DNA of 28,220 nt, from positions 56,498 through 84,717 of the forward strand of contig JBNGIO010006191.1 in the NCBI GenBank assembly GCA_049999805.1. Direction: 5' to 3'. Every line of letters starts with the position of its first letter. Position 1 is the stretch's first letter. The stretch comes from Folioceros fuciformis. Its lineage: Eukaryota > Anthocerotophyta > Anthocerotopsida > Anthocerotales. Positions 18,990 to 28,220 of this stretch are shown here, one piece after another. Below the pieces are notes generated by a model that worked only from the letters and a program-made list of their open reading frames with translations, did no database searches and had not been told where the DNA came from. Made by a program: the position numbers and the translations under genes.

Positions 18990-21900
18990 TCAGAATGCAC
19001 TTGTACTGTCCTCAGCGTCCTGGAAATAAGCATCTTGCAGGGCCTCCAAAGCAGAGATCCGATCGTCCTGCCGCAATTCAACTCCGATCGTCAGTTCTCA
19101 CTGGTAGACCACCAGGCACTATTAGACAGACAGACTCCCGTGGAAGACCAGAATTGTTTAACATGACTGTGAACAAAATGAAGAAACATTTCTGCAGTGA
19201 CTACATTGCCATCCAAAGTACAACAATTAAGTACCAACACCGTCACTTACGGGATACCACTCTAGAAGGCGACGAACCAGGCGCACGGCCGACACATCCG
19301 GCATCCTGCGCATTATGTTAAGGCTTCAGAATTGAAACTAGCACAATTCAATATTGCTTTACAACCACGACGATATGAGAAGGAGGGAAGACCCTATGCC
19401 CAGGGGATCGCGCTGTCTTATTTGTTCGCTGAAGGCAGCATCACTGCATTCGAATGATACAAGTCGAACATCGTCCTGCATGTGCATTCTGTCTTGAGAA
19501 ACCTGCAAGTTCTACTGCAAGAGTACAGAAATGCCATGCAGCTGGGTAGGTTGAGTGAACAGATATCATACGGTTTGGTCGACAGGATTGTCACCGTGAC
19601 GATGATGACGGTGCGGGGGTATCCCAGGTGGGAGAATACACAGCTCCATGAAAGCCCGGAGCCTGCACATGACGGACGCCACCAGGATCCATTGTATACC
19701 ACAGTGCTCGGCAGAAACATCCTGTTTGCGAGCTCCAATTTGGTAAAACGTGTCACTCAGAAACATGCCAAAGCGATTGAACAGAAGACACACATGTAAG
19801 CAGTCTCTTTAGCAGCCTGATCCCATCCTTTCAAGCGATGGTCAAGGAGCGCTCGAGTTCGCGCACTGATCTGAAACACATGGGGCGTCCCTAACACAAG
19901 CTCCAGCATCACGACTCCCACGCTCCAGATGTCATACCTTTGGATCAATTTTTACAATCAGCAATGAAGTGTAACGACAAATTGCTCCACACAACCAAGA
20001 ATGAGCCCTCATCAAATGGACGGTACCATACTAAACGAGTTAATCCGATGAGCGATAAGTGGATAGTCTTAGCTTACACATGAGCCCTGTGCGCGTGAAA
20101 GTGGATCCAGTGCCTCCCCAAAAAGGCTTCAGGAGGAGCATACTCAAGAGTCTGCTCATCTCTGCACCCCACAAGAATGTTCGGAGATGAAACATAACTG
20201 TTGCAAACTAGGACTCCAAAGCAAGTCAGTGCAGACTACTTACTGGGACGGACCCGGGCGGCCGTATAAATTATGCAGAGTGAATGGGTCAATGGCACTC
20301 CCAAAGTCAATAAGGTGCCTGGAACGATCCTCACGTTAGCACCCATTAAGCAGAAGTACAAAACCCGACGATACACTTGCTGCCACAGATCTTCCTTCAT
20401 CCAGAGCAGTGCAGTGCAACCACTCACATTGTCAGATTCGTTGGCCAGTCAGCCAGAGGCCCACCAGCAAGGCTGCTCGACTTAACAATCATATTTTCTG
20501 CAACAACATGACACGTTAGGCTACATGGATAAAGATTCAGTTAGCAATACAAATTCACACACTGCAACTGTTACCTGGCTTGATATCCCGATGCGTTATG
20601 TTGAGACTATGGCACGCATGCACAGCCAGGAGCTGCAACTCAGAGAGTGCAGTCAAGGAATAAGATGTGACTACCCATGGCAGCCCACAGATCTCATTGA
20701 GAGGGGTACAGAAAACAAAACACTATGGCTTCAGTACGTTTACAACCACAGTGTACCAGGTTCCACGCACCAATTGTCTTAAAAGGTTGCGCATCTCCGT
20801 GCGCCCAACATCAGTAGTCTTCAACCAATGCCACCATGGTGATGGCTTTAGCACATTAAACCCACTAAAATGTCCCTCTTCCATGTAAGTAGATGATGTA
20901 TCTGCGACATACAAGAGCCTTGAAAGCGATTGGCCCTCATTCCGGAACACCAACCACAGTTCATTGCCGGTTGGCCTTTCGAAGGCTTCTATGTACCGTG
21001 CCACATGTCCCAATCCTTCGTCCCTCCACTTCTGATAATCACTTTGCTGATTCATGTCAACATCTGGACAGAAAGGCAAGGCCTTAACTTTCCATGATCA
21101 GAGCATTCTTACGAACATGACCTGCACTTCCCAGATGACTGCTACCTGAAGCTCTCTGGGATTGCTCCTTCCCCAGAGTTCTAGAGGAATTTAGGAATAG
21201 CTCGCCAAAGTACTTCTCACGATATCCACTCAGAACGGTACTGCCACCTTTTTCCACCTGCTCATCAAATAAAGTAGAACTTAGTGTGCAAAGTGCCTGC
21301 ACGATTTCCTTCACCAAGTTCATTGGACACCAAGGAAATCCTAGTAGAATTCAATACGTAAAGGGACAACAATTATACAAGGTATAGCTACCACAAGAAG
21401 AGTTAGAAGGGGTAGCCATACTAATATACGTTTGAAGATGAAGGTCTCTGCCTTATCGAGACACAAAGCATCCCCGCAGATGCTAAAGTAGTTTTCCTCT
21501 GTGTTGCTACTGCCGCTTGAATGATTGCATGCCTTCTCCGGATGAAGCAAGTTGAAGGACCCAGGCTCCTCTGCCCCCGTGAGGCATTCTCTGCTAACAC
21601 CCAGCCAGATCTCCCCAAACGCTCCTTTTGCAATATTCCTTTTCAGCAGATATCTGGACAAACCACCGGAAAGTCAACGGATTCTAGCAGTGTCATTAAC
21701 GATCCACAGCATGAGCTGTCAGTATAGCATACTCTCTACCTATGGTGATGAACCATATATGGAGGTAGCATAGACGACTCGGTTTGTCTCCCTGGCATGG
21801 ACTCCCTCTCAGAAGCTGGCAAGCTGAGAGTATCAACAGGTACGGATCCGATCAAACTTAAATACTGTGACAATCCTTTGGGCCTGAGGCAAACTTCCTT

Positions 21901-24900
21901 ATGCTCTCCTAGCTCATATTGTCCTGGAGCGTATACCAGATGCTCACGATAGACATCCAGCTCATACTCACCTTTCCCTGAAAAAGCACGGCAGAATGCA
22001 TCTGGGACAATGTTGGTAAACAAACGTCAGAGCAAACCTCTCACTGACAATTATTTCAGATGCTTCAAAATTTAGACCACCTAACGAACCTTTATCGCCC
22101 GGCTTGTAAGCAGGGATGCTCTGAAGCAAACCACCCTCATGCTTGGCTTCGGGTTCAGTAATGACCTGAGGCTCCTGTTTGAAACCTCTTTCCATAGTTG
22201 TAGTACCAGGGTACATAGGTATGATTGACTGTCGTGGAAGTGCCTTAATGAGCTCGTAACACTGCCTACTTCTACTAACCTGCACCTCAGGATCTTGTAA
22301 TGGTCATCAACTGTAGAGGTTCTGACATTACAATAGCAATCACCCAGTAGGAAGAATGTCATATTGTTACCCAATAGAAACGAACAGAGCGAGAAGCATC
22401 CAGGTAAGGGATCCACAAGTTTCCCGGTGGATATTGAGGTCAGCTTCATCTACTTGCTATTGCTTCACAATCTCAATGCTGGCAGGGATGTGATTTGAAT
22501 TCAGAGATGAGGCTTCTGTTTCTGTGGATCCATGTCCATCAACATGCCAAGAAACGAAAATTGTAGCTTAGGTGCACGTCAGGTTAAATGCTGTTGTCAC
22601 TGACATTTGCTATGTTATACACAATGCCACCTTCAGCGGTTATGAATCACACAATCACATTCCATATTTCGTTATTGTGGGCATTAGATGATTTATTCTC
22701 AAGTTCAAATCAAAATATTTATGGGCATTGAATGGCAGCATGCCTGTAACTCCTTATTCATTTATGGCTACTAAGGTTAGGTTTTTCCAGCTTGGGTTCT
22801 TTGAGTTGCATCCTAAGCTGATAGTTCTGCACAGCAGGCAAAGCAGGCTCACCTTTTCTAAATCGTCCTCCGGACTAACACCAGCAGAAGGGCTTATAAT
22901 ACCATTCATCTGTCCTGTCTTAGGAGCCATATCCTTGTCAGAGGTCATAACTCTGTCTTCTCGTTTGCCTCGTGACACAGTGGATTCTTCTGCGAACACA
23001 TTGACATGTAAAAAAAAATTAAAATTATCTAGAGATTCACTAGAAATTCTCTATCAGCGGGATGAGCAGCAGATGAAGATCCGTTATCCAGTGACAAGGT
23101 GCCCAAATTTTGCAACATATGCAATATACCTGAGTTGGGACACTGCAATGATGTTAAGGGGATCACAACGGCAGCTAAGTTGTCCATGCTTCCTAAACCG
23201 AGGGCAGTGTCAACCACTGCTTGGGCTATCTGTTGGTGCACTCCATCCTGCCGTGTTTGCAGAACTGTGTCAAGCTCAGTACTCTTTGAAAGGGCAAGTG
23301 ACTGTGCGCCTTTAACCTCCAGGGTATCCGAGCGCAAGCTATCACTCTTCGAAAAACTCAAAGCAGTTTTTCCTTTTCCAAAGAGCGGCCACGCAGACAC
23401 GGTTTTGACCTCCTGAACAGTCACAGCAAATTCCGGAATCGCTGAAGCTTCACCGTCCACTTCCAAACTCTTGAAGCTCTCCATGGGGAACAATGGAATA
23501 GCAGGCTCTGGTTGGAGGAGTTTCTCTGCTACTGATGATATAGAGCTTCCAGAGGTTACAGCCGAAATAGTACTGCAAACGTCCTGTGGAGTCATCTTCT
23601 CGAAGACTCCATCAGATGCAACAACTATGAAGTTGTCGGTATCTGCTACTCTTTGCCAGCTACTCAGTTCAGGCTCAGCAGTGACCCCAAATCTGCAAAA
23701 AACAATTCCAGGGGTGTTATGTACACACCACAACACAATGCTTCACTGAGAGACGTCGCTGTTTTTCCATCACATGGAAACTGAAAGCAACTAGATTTAC
23801 ACAAACCGTTTCAAAGCAATGTCTCCAATGGCTCGCGTGACTGCCAAGCGTCCATTGACCCTGGGAACACCTCCAGAATTCTCAATAAAACCTCCAGCGG
23901 CCAGAATCCTAATTCTTTCATCCTCCCTGTGTGGACGGTGGTCACTTGTTAGCTCTGTAACACAGGGATGAGCATCTCCTTCTGCACTAACTCCCTGACT
24001 TGGTTTTTTCCGCCTTTGCTTGCGCAAACAGATTCTAGGATCCTCTTGACAATCACCTTTCATCACATGAATGGAAGGAGAACTTCTGTCAGACTTCTTG
24101 CAACCAGAGTGTCCATGACGACTGTGATCACCCTTTAAAATTTGCACTACCTTGTTGCAGGGGTGGTGAGCACGAGCTCGACGAGGAGCAGATTAAAGCT
24201 TTACAGTCTCCAAGGTTCGCTACCAGGAGATGTTTTTCAGCAAGAAGAACGACACAAGCCGTTGACCCACCTTCAAGGCCGTCCCTCCTCGCTCTCTGTT
24301 GTACAGACATGCGTACTTGAGAAGGAACAGTGCAAGGAAAGAATCTCCTACAGGGAAGAGTGCATAGTGTGCTGAGGTATATTTTCACTGTTCAACCTCT
24401 CATCTCAAGCACGTTCCAAGCAGTCAGACTCAAATCCGCTGTAAAGCATGGCCTAAAACTGGACCGGGTAACTTAATAGCTTACATCAGAGAAAATCGCA
24501 TCGATCTCCAGAACGGCCTTCGCTAAAGCTTCTTTCAGTACCGCCCTCAGGAACGAATCTTGCATCTTGCCTGAGGCCATCCAGTTTCTGACATTCTCAC
24601 GAGATTCACCATCCAACTTCTTGGAAGTCTGCAAATCAGATTGGTGTGCACTTTGCTTCGCTGTTGCATCCCACATGGTCTTTGCAACGTCCGAAAAAGG
24701 TACCACATCATCCCCACCAAACAGACCTTCAATTGCAGCTGCCTTTATGTCAAGACATTGGTCTACCAATGAGCTGGAGGAACCATTTTTTCTCCCCTCT
24801 CCACAGAACCAGTCATGGACTTGACCCGACTGTATGTGTTGTCCTGTGATTTCAGCTGGCTGCGAGCAGGTGTCCACGTCGGAGAGACATAAGCTGCTGG

Positions 24901-25587
24901 CCAGGCCACCAACAATAGAGNNNNNNNNNNNNNNNNNNNNNNNNNNNNNNNNNNNNNNNNNNNNNNNNNNNNNNNNNNNNNNNNNNNNNNNNNNNNNNNN
25001 NNNNNNNNNNNNNNNNNNNNCAGCCAGCTCACTGGCTTCGTGCCCGTGATGTCCATCAAAGACTGCAAGCAAACTTATTTGAGGTGAATGCTCCTCATCT
25101 GCACATAGCACAGAGCAGGCAGATAAATCAGAGACGGCACCGAAATTGAATGTCAGAACAGGTACATGCAGCAGGAACAGGGCTAACCGATAAATTGCAG
25201 CTGTATTTCAGGTACACAAACAATCCGGTCCTCCTGGCTGATCCTCCTCCCTTTCAGCAATGCGCTGCCACATCTCCCCCCTCCTGTGGCTCTTCTGCCC
25301 TTTGAGGTCCGCACATAGTCTCTCTTTTTCCACTGGCTTTCATGTTGTCCCAGCATTAGGGTCTTAAAAAGAGTAAGAGCTTTGGTCTCCCGTCCCCTGG
25401 AGCTTCTGTTGAGAATTTCACTCGTCGGTTCTGACAAGTCATGTTGCTGATTCGCAGACGCTTCTTGGCTTTCGTGGGCTGCTCCATGATGCAGGTTTCC
25501 TTTCCTCCAAAACTCCTTCGGAACACACGCAAGGAATAGGACAAGTCCAAATACCAGGACGCCGATTAGAGCCTGCTGCTTATGCAT
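18990..25587 (-). CDS. membrane-anchored protein phosphatase 2C - Ser/Thr kinase fusion
   Basis: Plant PP2C-kinase family (Arabidopsis At3g63330/At3g63340 type). Exons: 25188-25587, 24485-25098 (with gap), 24151-24295, 23801-24056, 23130-23692, 22853-22989, 22280-22449, 22090-22187, 21740-22001, 21422-21653, 21122-21257, 20771-21063, 20575-20632, 20428-20497, 20244-20318, 20078-20161, 19794-19937, 19572-19662, 19393-19502, 19251-19305, 18990-19067. About 1356 residues, counting the gap as coding. Residues 7-23 are hydrophobic (signal anchor or signal peptide). PP2C motifs: GRRISQED (113-120), [11 protein letters not shown] (D148), [51 protein letters not shown]. Kinase motifs: AKGAFGEIW (first loop Gly replaced by Ala), K956 (FIFKRIL), HRDIKPEN (D1118), IDFGSAI (D1149), YAPPEA. 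All metal- and ATP-handling residues are present, so both halves may be active. Exon 7 and its borders are the weakest part. Confidence 0.92.
22311..22370 (-). other. optional 60-nt in-frame intron or retained segment of the PP2C-kinase gene
   Basis: Within exon 7 a gtaaca donor and a ctctacag acceptor enclose exactly 60 nt with no stop codon. Both sides are phase 1, so splicing or retention changes the linker by 20 residues without shifting frame. I keep it as coding because the frame stays open, but it may be removed. Confidence 0.4.
24921..25020. other. assembly gap of 100 N inside the PP2C domain
   Basis: A placeholder gap of unknown true length, just after the [13 protein letters not shown] motif. 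It hides part of the phosphatase core and perhaps an intron. Confidence 0.99.
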
Positions 25588-25604
25588 ATTCCCGTCTCTC
25601 CCAT
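25566..25604 (-). promoter_or_regulatory. upstream ORF overlapping the PP2C-kinase start
   Basis: An ATG at 25604, 17 nt before the main ATG, opens a 12-codon frame ([12 protein letters not shown]) that ends with TAA at 25566-25568, inside the main coding region in a different frame. If the transcript begins upstream of it, scanning ribosomes would meet it first, which could lower translation of the fusion protein. Confidence 0.55.
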
Positions 25605-25963
25605 AAACACGCAATTATCATTTTGTGAGAACTTCAATGCAACAAGGCACCAGCCACCCGGATTGAGTGGCCAGCGGTACATCCATGAAAGCCGAACGAC
25701 GGACTATGGATCGCATAGCTCAGTCGACTATAATACACGTCTTCTTCTTCTTCAGCCCGCACTAACCAATTCTGTCACGCCACGACGTGAATGATTCCAC
25801 TACGACGTGCAGTTAGGAGTCCTAAATGTTAGGAGCCCCTCGGAAGGCGGGACACTGTGCCTATTTACCCCGCTGATTTTTAGATCTGTTTCGGCCTGTT
25901 AACAATTGTCTGTTTCAGCAACAGCGGGTTTCCACATCACGCTGGTGCTCTGTACCTAGCTGT
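25588..25963. promoter_or_regulatory. upstream region of the PP2C-kinase gene
   Basis: No reading frame is supported here. Read on the minus strand, a TATTATA stretch (about 25728-25735) lies some 145 bp before the start codon and could be a TATA-like element. A CTTCTT repeat (about 25740-25754 on the plus strand) sits beside it. A tRNA was looked for and not found. Confidence 0.4.
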
Positions 25964-26500
25964 GTAGGCTCTCAACCGTGAATTGTCGAAGGACGACATT
26001 TCTCTCGAAGATGCATGGTGAGGCTTGCACTCTATAAGATGGCTGACAGAAAGGTACAGGTAACTTCTGATGGAGTCCTTCAATAATGTGGCTGCCTTAT
26101 CGTCTTCCCTGCAAATTCCGATTCCAGATGTTCAAGATGTCCTTGCCAAATCGGATGCTCAGTGCAGCACCGAAGACGGTGTCACTTGCCTCTAGTTGAT
26201 CACACGCCGTGGCCAGCACCAAGTCTTTCCTCTTCCTCGCTGACGCTACCTTCTTGAATTTGATGATGCACTTGCCTGCATCACGGTTAGCTACATCCTC
26301 CCACAGAGGACGGATTCTGTACTTGAACATACGCAGATATACCACCCCTCCCCCACCTTCAACCGTGTTGAATTCCGTCGTGTTCCTTCATGCGGTCCTC
26401 GTTCGGGGTGATATTTCGAACCCCGTGAGTTCATCGGGTGTACCAGCACACAACGCAGTGCTACAGAGGGTGCAACACAATTCGGAAATCCCTGCTCTGC
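25964..26500 (-). pseudogene. nCBP-type eIF4E cap-binding protein pseudogene, intronless
   Basis: The minus strand encodes a decayed copy of the plant novel cap-binding protein (4EHP class of eIF4E). Recognisable pieces in order are HPL and WYTR (26472-26434), FNTVEG, IRPLWEDVAN, GKCIIKFKKV, LVLATACDQL, FGAALSIRF, ILNIWNRN, KDSIRSYL and ECKPHHASSRE, ending with SSFDNS near 25975. Defects: TAG at 26461-26463, TGA at 26431-26433, a frameshift near 26370, and another near 26100 just before a TAA. Conserved aromatic positions are also lost (Cys in GKCIIKF where the family has Trp; KRKDL where the family has a Phe-Trp pair). Almost the whole eIF4E core lies in 540 bp without an intron, which suggests a reverse-transcribed copy. 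No poly(A) remnant or flanking duplication is obvious. The parent gene is not in this window. Confidence 0.8.
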
Positions 26501-26621
26501 CGCTTCCCCTCCCGCTCAGCTGCTACGCACAGAATGTATGACAGTGAATGTCTGATACCTGTGTGTGCACAGCAAGGGCTTGTCGTGTACGGTCAAATGG
26601 AGCAGGTGAAGCTCATATTAG

Positions 26622-26740
26622 CTAGCCGAGGTACCTCTGAAGGCCCGTGCAGTGACTGGTGCGTTGCAGCAGGTCCCTCAGACAGCTGCACTTACAGATA
26701 TTGCTGAAGGAGGACTTCTGGTTGATGTAGTGGTGGAAAC
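26622..26740 (-). CDS. exon-like fragment, possible terminal exon, unidentified
   Basis: After a polypyrimidine tract and a ccaggcag acceptor, a frame of 38 codons runs to TAG (begins FHHYINQKSSFSN, ends RYLG). It joins in frame to the fragment at 26921-27039. No family is recognised. In the alternative frame it is open for about 16 codons to a gtaagt site at about 26691. Confidence 0.25.
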
Positions 26741-26920
26741 CTGCCTGGCGGGCAAGAAGTCAACTGAAAAGCATGAACTCAAAGAATGTACATAGTGACA
26801 TAGACTGCCCATAGATCTGGATATGGTCTGGTAGATGTGACCACGGTTACACGGCACTATTTTTTTTGGTGAGGGTCATTAATCGCAGGGACTAGTCAAC
26901 ATTTTGACCACCTAACCTAC

Positions 26921-27039
26921 CTTGTAGACGATGGAGGCTTACGGCCCTCTCGCATGAAATGACTCCTACAAGTGACAGCGAGCCAGTCTGGGAAGGCCTT
27001 CCAAGATGTGAAGACCTCATCGGCAGATCGAGGGACTCC
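26921..27039 (-). CDS. exon-like fragment, internal, unidentified
   Basis: 119 nt between a strong acceptor (ccattttttggcag) and a good donor (ACAAG before gtaggt). Two frames are open: phase 2 in and 1 out (begins ESLDLPMRSSHLG), which fits the fragment at 26622-26740, or phase 0 in and 2 out (begins GVPRSADEVFTSWK). Which one is used cannot be told, and neither resembles a family I know. Confidence 0.25.
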
Positions 27040-27210
27040 CTGCCAAAAAATGGAAGCACCTTAACTAACGTCATGTAATTTGAGGTGCCTCGTTCAGAAG
27101 GTGAGCAATGCAAAAAAGCGTCTGCTCAGGTCTCCAAGGTGGTGTAGTCATACACGCGGCAACCCGGGATCGTACCACACGTAATCTGATAATGCTAGTG
27201 TCAATTCCCA

Positions 27211-27504
27211 TCAAATGATACTCGAACAATAGTCCTCAGTGTCGCAGTCAGACCCGTTGTGCAACACTGGCACTGGGATTCGATCAGAAACTCCAGCTCC
27301 CCTCATGACAGGGAGTCCATCACCTAGAGAAACAATATTCCCAGCACCAGAGAGAGGACGCGAGGTCGCTGAAGAATTTTCCAGAGATGTAGTCGCCAGG
27401 GGGAAGACCACGTCGCCTTCCCAAGGCGAATCGCACGGGAGCAGCCCTTCAAGTCTCGCGTTGCAAGCTGGCTGCTGTACAGGCCACGAATCGTGGACAA
27501 AATT
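27211..27504 (-). CDS. exon-like open frame, unidentified
   Basis: After a gagcacag acceptor there are 97 open codons ending in TGA at 27211 (begins NFVHDSWPVQQPACN, contains LSGAGNIVSLGDG, ends TEDYCSSII). Composition is protein-like, but the region is relatively GC-rich and the plus strand and another minus frame are also open, so the call is weak. It may be a relic of a gene whose other pieces lie at 26622-27039, or a chance frame. Confidence 0.22.
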   Translation of the reverse strand, partial: NFVHDSWPVQQPACNARLEGLLPCDSPWEGDVVFPLATTSLENSSATSRPLSGAGNIVSLGDGLPVMRGAGVSDRIPVPVLHNGSDCDTEDYCSSII

Positions 27505-27659
27505 CTGTGCTCAGGCCAATCGGGAGTGGACACGAGAAAAAATGTTCCGTGATGCCATGTCAGCAGAATTTCCTCAACCAGGCGTTTGCCTACCTCTGTC
27601 CTTGTCCACGCTCTCTCACATGTGTGCCCAAATCTATTTAGATAAATAAGTTTTAGGGC

Positions 27660-28040
27660 ACTTTTCATGTTCCATAACACCATGTAGGGGCTAAAAAGTG
27701 CTGGTTTTCAAGGGCACTCACCGAGACGAAATGCTGCTCCAAGTGGTGCACCCCAGAACTAGTTCTTTGCCACCGTGAGCATTTCAGAAATAGTTCTTTG
27801 ATGTTACCGCGATCGTAGCTGATCGTCAAGACTACCCGATTCTTGCAGCTATGATGGCCGTTGTGGTCACAATCCCAAGCGCCCAATACACAGCGTCGTA
27901 GTTACATCTATAAGTGAGCTTAGTGCCTACGAAATGTCCACATTTGTGTTCTTCTTCCCCTATGAGAGTGGCAGATGAGGAAGACACCTGTGAACCTTCC
28001 AAAGCTTGGGGTAGTAGTTCGTTTTGGTTGAAAAAGGGTT
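27660..28040. other. region without a supported gene
   Basis: On the minus strand two stretches bordered by gtgagt- or gtagtc-like donors are open (around 27730-27850 and 27850-28000), with pieces such as SYDRGNIKELFLK. They do not chain with the neighbours in a consistent phase and resemble nothing known. I do not call a gene here. Confidence 0.4.
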
Positions 28041-28044
28041 GATA

Positions 28045-28220
28045 GTGGTATGGTTTGGTTTTCTTTTTCAACTTATTTTCCCTAATTTTCCTTGATTTTC
28101 TGATCATTTTTCCTATTTTTCTTTGTGCCAATTAGGTTAATTGACCAGGAAATAGTTGGTTTGGTTATAAGAGTGGGTATAGGTTTGGTCCCAGACCTGG
28201 GAAGGTATAGGTTCGGTACC
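28045..28220. repeat. T-rich low-complexity tract followed by an 18-bp imperfect direct repeat
   Basis: Bases 28045-28130 are T-rich (runs of TTTTC, TTTTCC). Then GGGTATAGGTTTGGTCCC (28175-28192) recurs 28 bp later as AGGTATAGGTTCGGTACC (28203-28220), cut by the window end. This may be the edge of a tandem repeat or transposable element that continues outside. Confidence 0.55.

Noticed and set aside
18995-19321. Plus-strand frame of 108 codons
   Set aside because: It is antisense to the last two exons of the PP2C-kinase gene, which match the kinase C-lobe ([22 protein letters not shown]).
24057-24150. Apparent one-base frameshift in the PP2C domain after the NLGDCKAL motif
   Set aside because: A 94-nt intron (donor CAACAAG before gtagtg, acceptor gatgaaag, phase 1 on both sides) restores the frame and has the usual size for this gene, so no damage need be assumed.
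27255-27345. tRNA-like element on the minus strand (gatcgaatccc resembling a B box, with a stem-forming ctccc...ggggag)
   Set aside because: The A-box match is poor, no cloverleaf closes, and the stretch lies in an open protein-like frame; chance resemblance is more likely.
27239-27649. Open plus-strand frame of 136 codons
   Set aside because: It overlaps better-bordered minus-strand frames in a relatively GC-rich stretch, shows no family motif and has no splice or promoter support.

Overview
This window comes from the nuclear genome of a land plant or close streptophyte relative. The evidence is five spliced protein-coding genes and one pseudogene, all but one from recognisable families, several of them plant-specific (eIFiso4G, TEBICHI-type DNA polymerase theta, PP2C-kinase fusion, nCBP-type cap-binding protein). 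Introns are short (mostly 58-190 nt) with ordinary GT-AG borders, and genes are closely packed, often tail to tail. This suggests a compact genome outside the flowering plants (bryophyte or lycophyte grade), but the species cannot be fixed from the sequence. Two runs of exactly 100 N are scaffold gaps.

Layout: (1) 3-1994, plus: 3' part of eIFiso4G (MIF4G and MA3 domains), interrupted by a gap. (2) 2163-4951, minus: an unrecognised coiled-coil protein in five exons, with two further likely exons at 2163-2724. (3) 4952-5763: divergent promoter region with a CATA microsatellite. (4) 5764-15543, plus: complete DNA polymerase theta (POLQ/TEBICHI), which I resolve into 25 exons coding about 2358 residues, all phases agreeing. 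(5) 15772-16590, minus: intronless HAKAI-type RING E3 ligase, tail to tail with POLQ. (6) 16591-18989: upstream region of HAKAI and an AT-rich island with hairpins and no supported gene. (7) 18990-25587, minus: a membrane-anchored fusion of a PP2C phosphatase and a Ser/Thr kinase, 21 exons, with the catalytic motifs of both halves in place. (8) 25964-26500, minus: decayed intronless copy of an nCBP-type eIF4E gene. (9) 26501-28220: three weak exon-like pieces on the minus strand, then a T-rich low-complexity tail.

The genes do not form one pathway. Two concern cap-dependent translation (eIFiso4G, and the dead cap-binding copy), one DNA double-strand-break repair (POLQ), one mRNA m6A methylation (HAKAI) and one protein phosphorylation (PP2C-kinase). 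The most unusual intact object is the phosphatase-kinase fusion. The least known is the coiled-coil protein that shares a divergent promoter region with POLQ.
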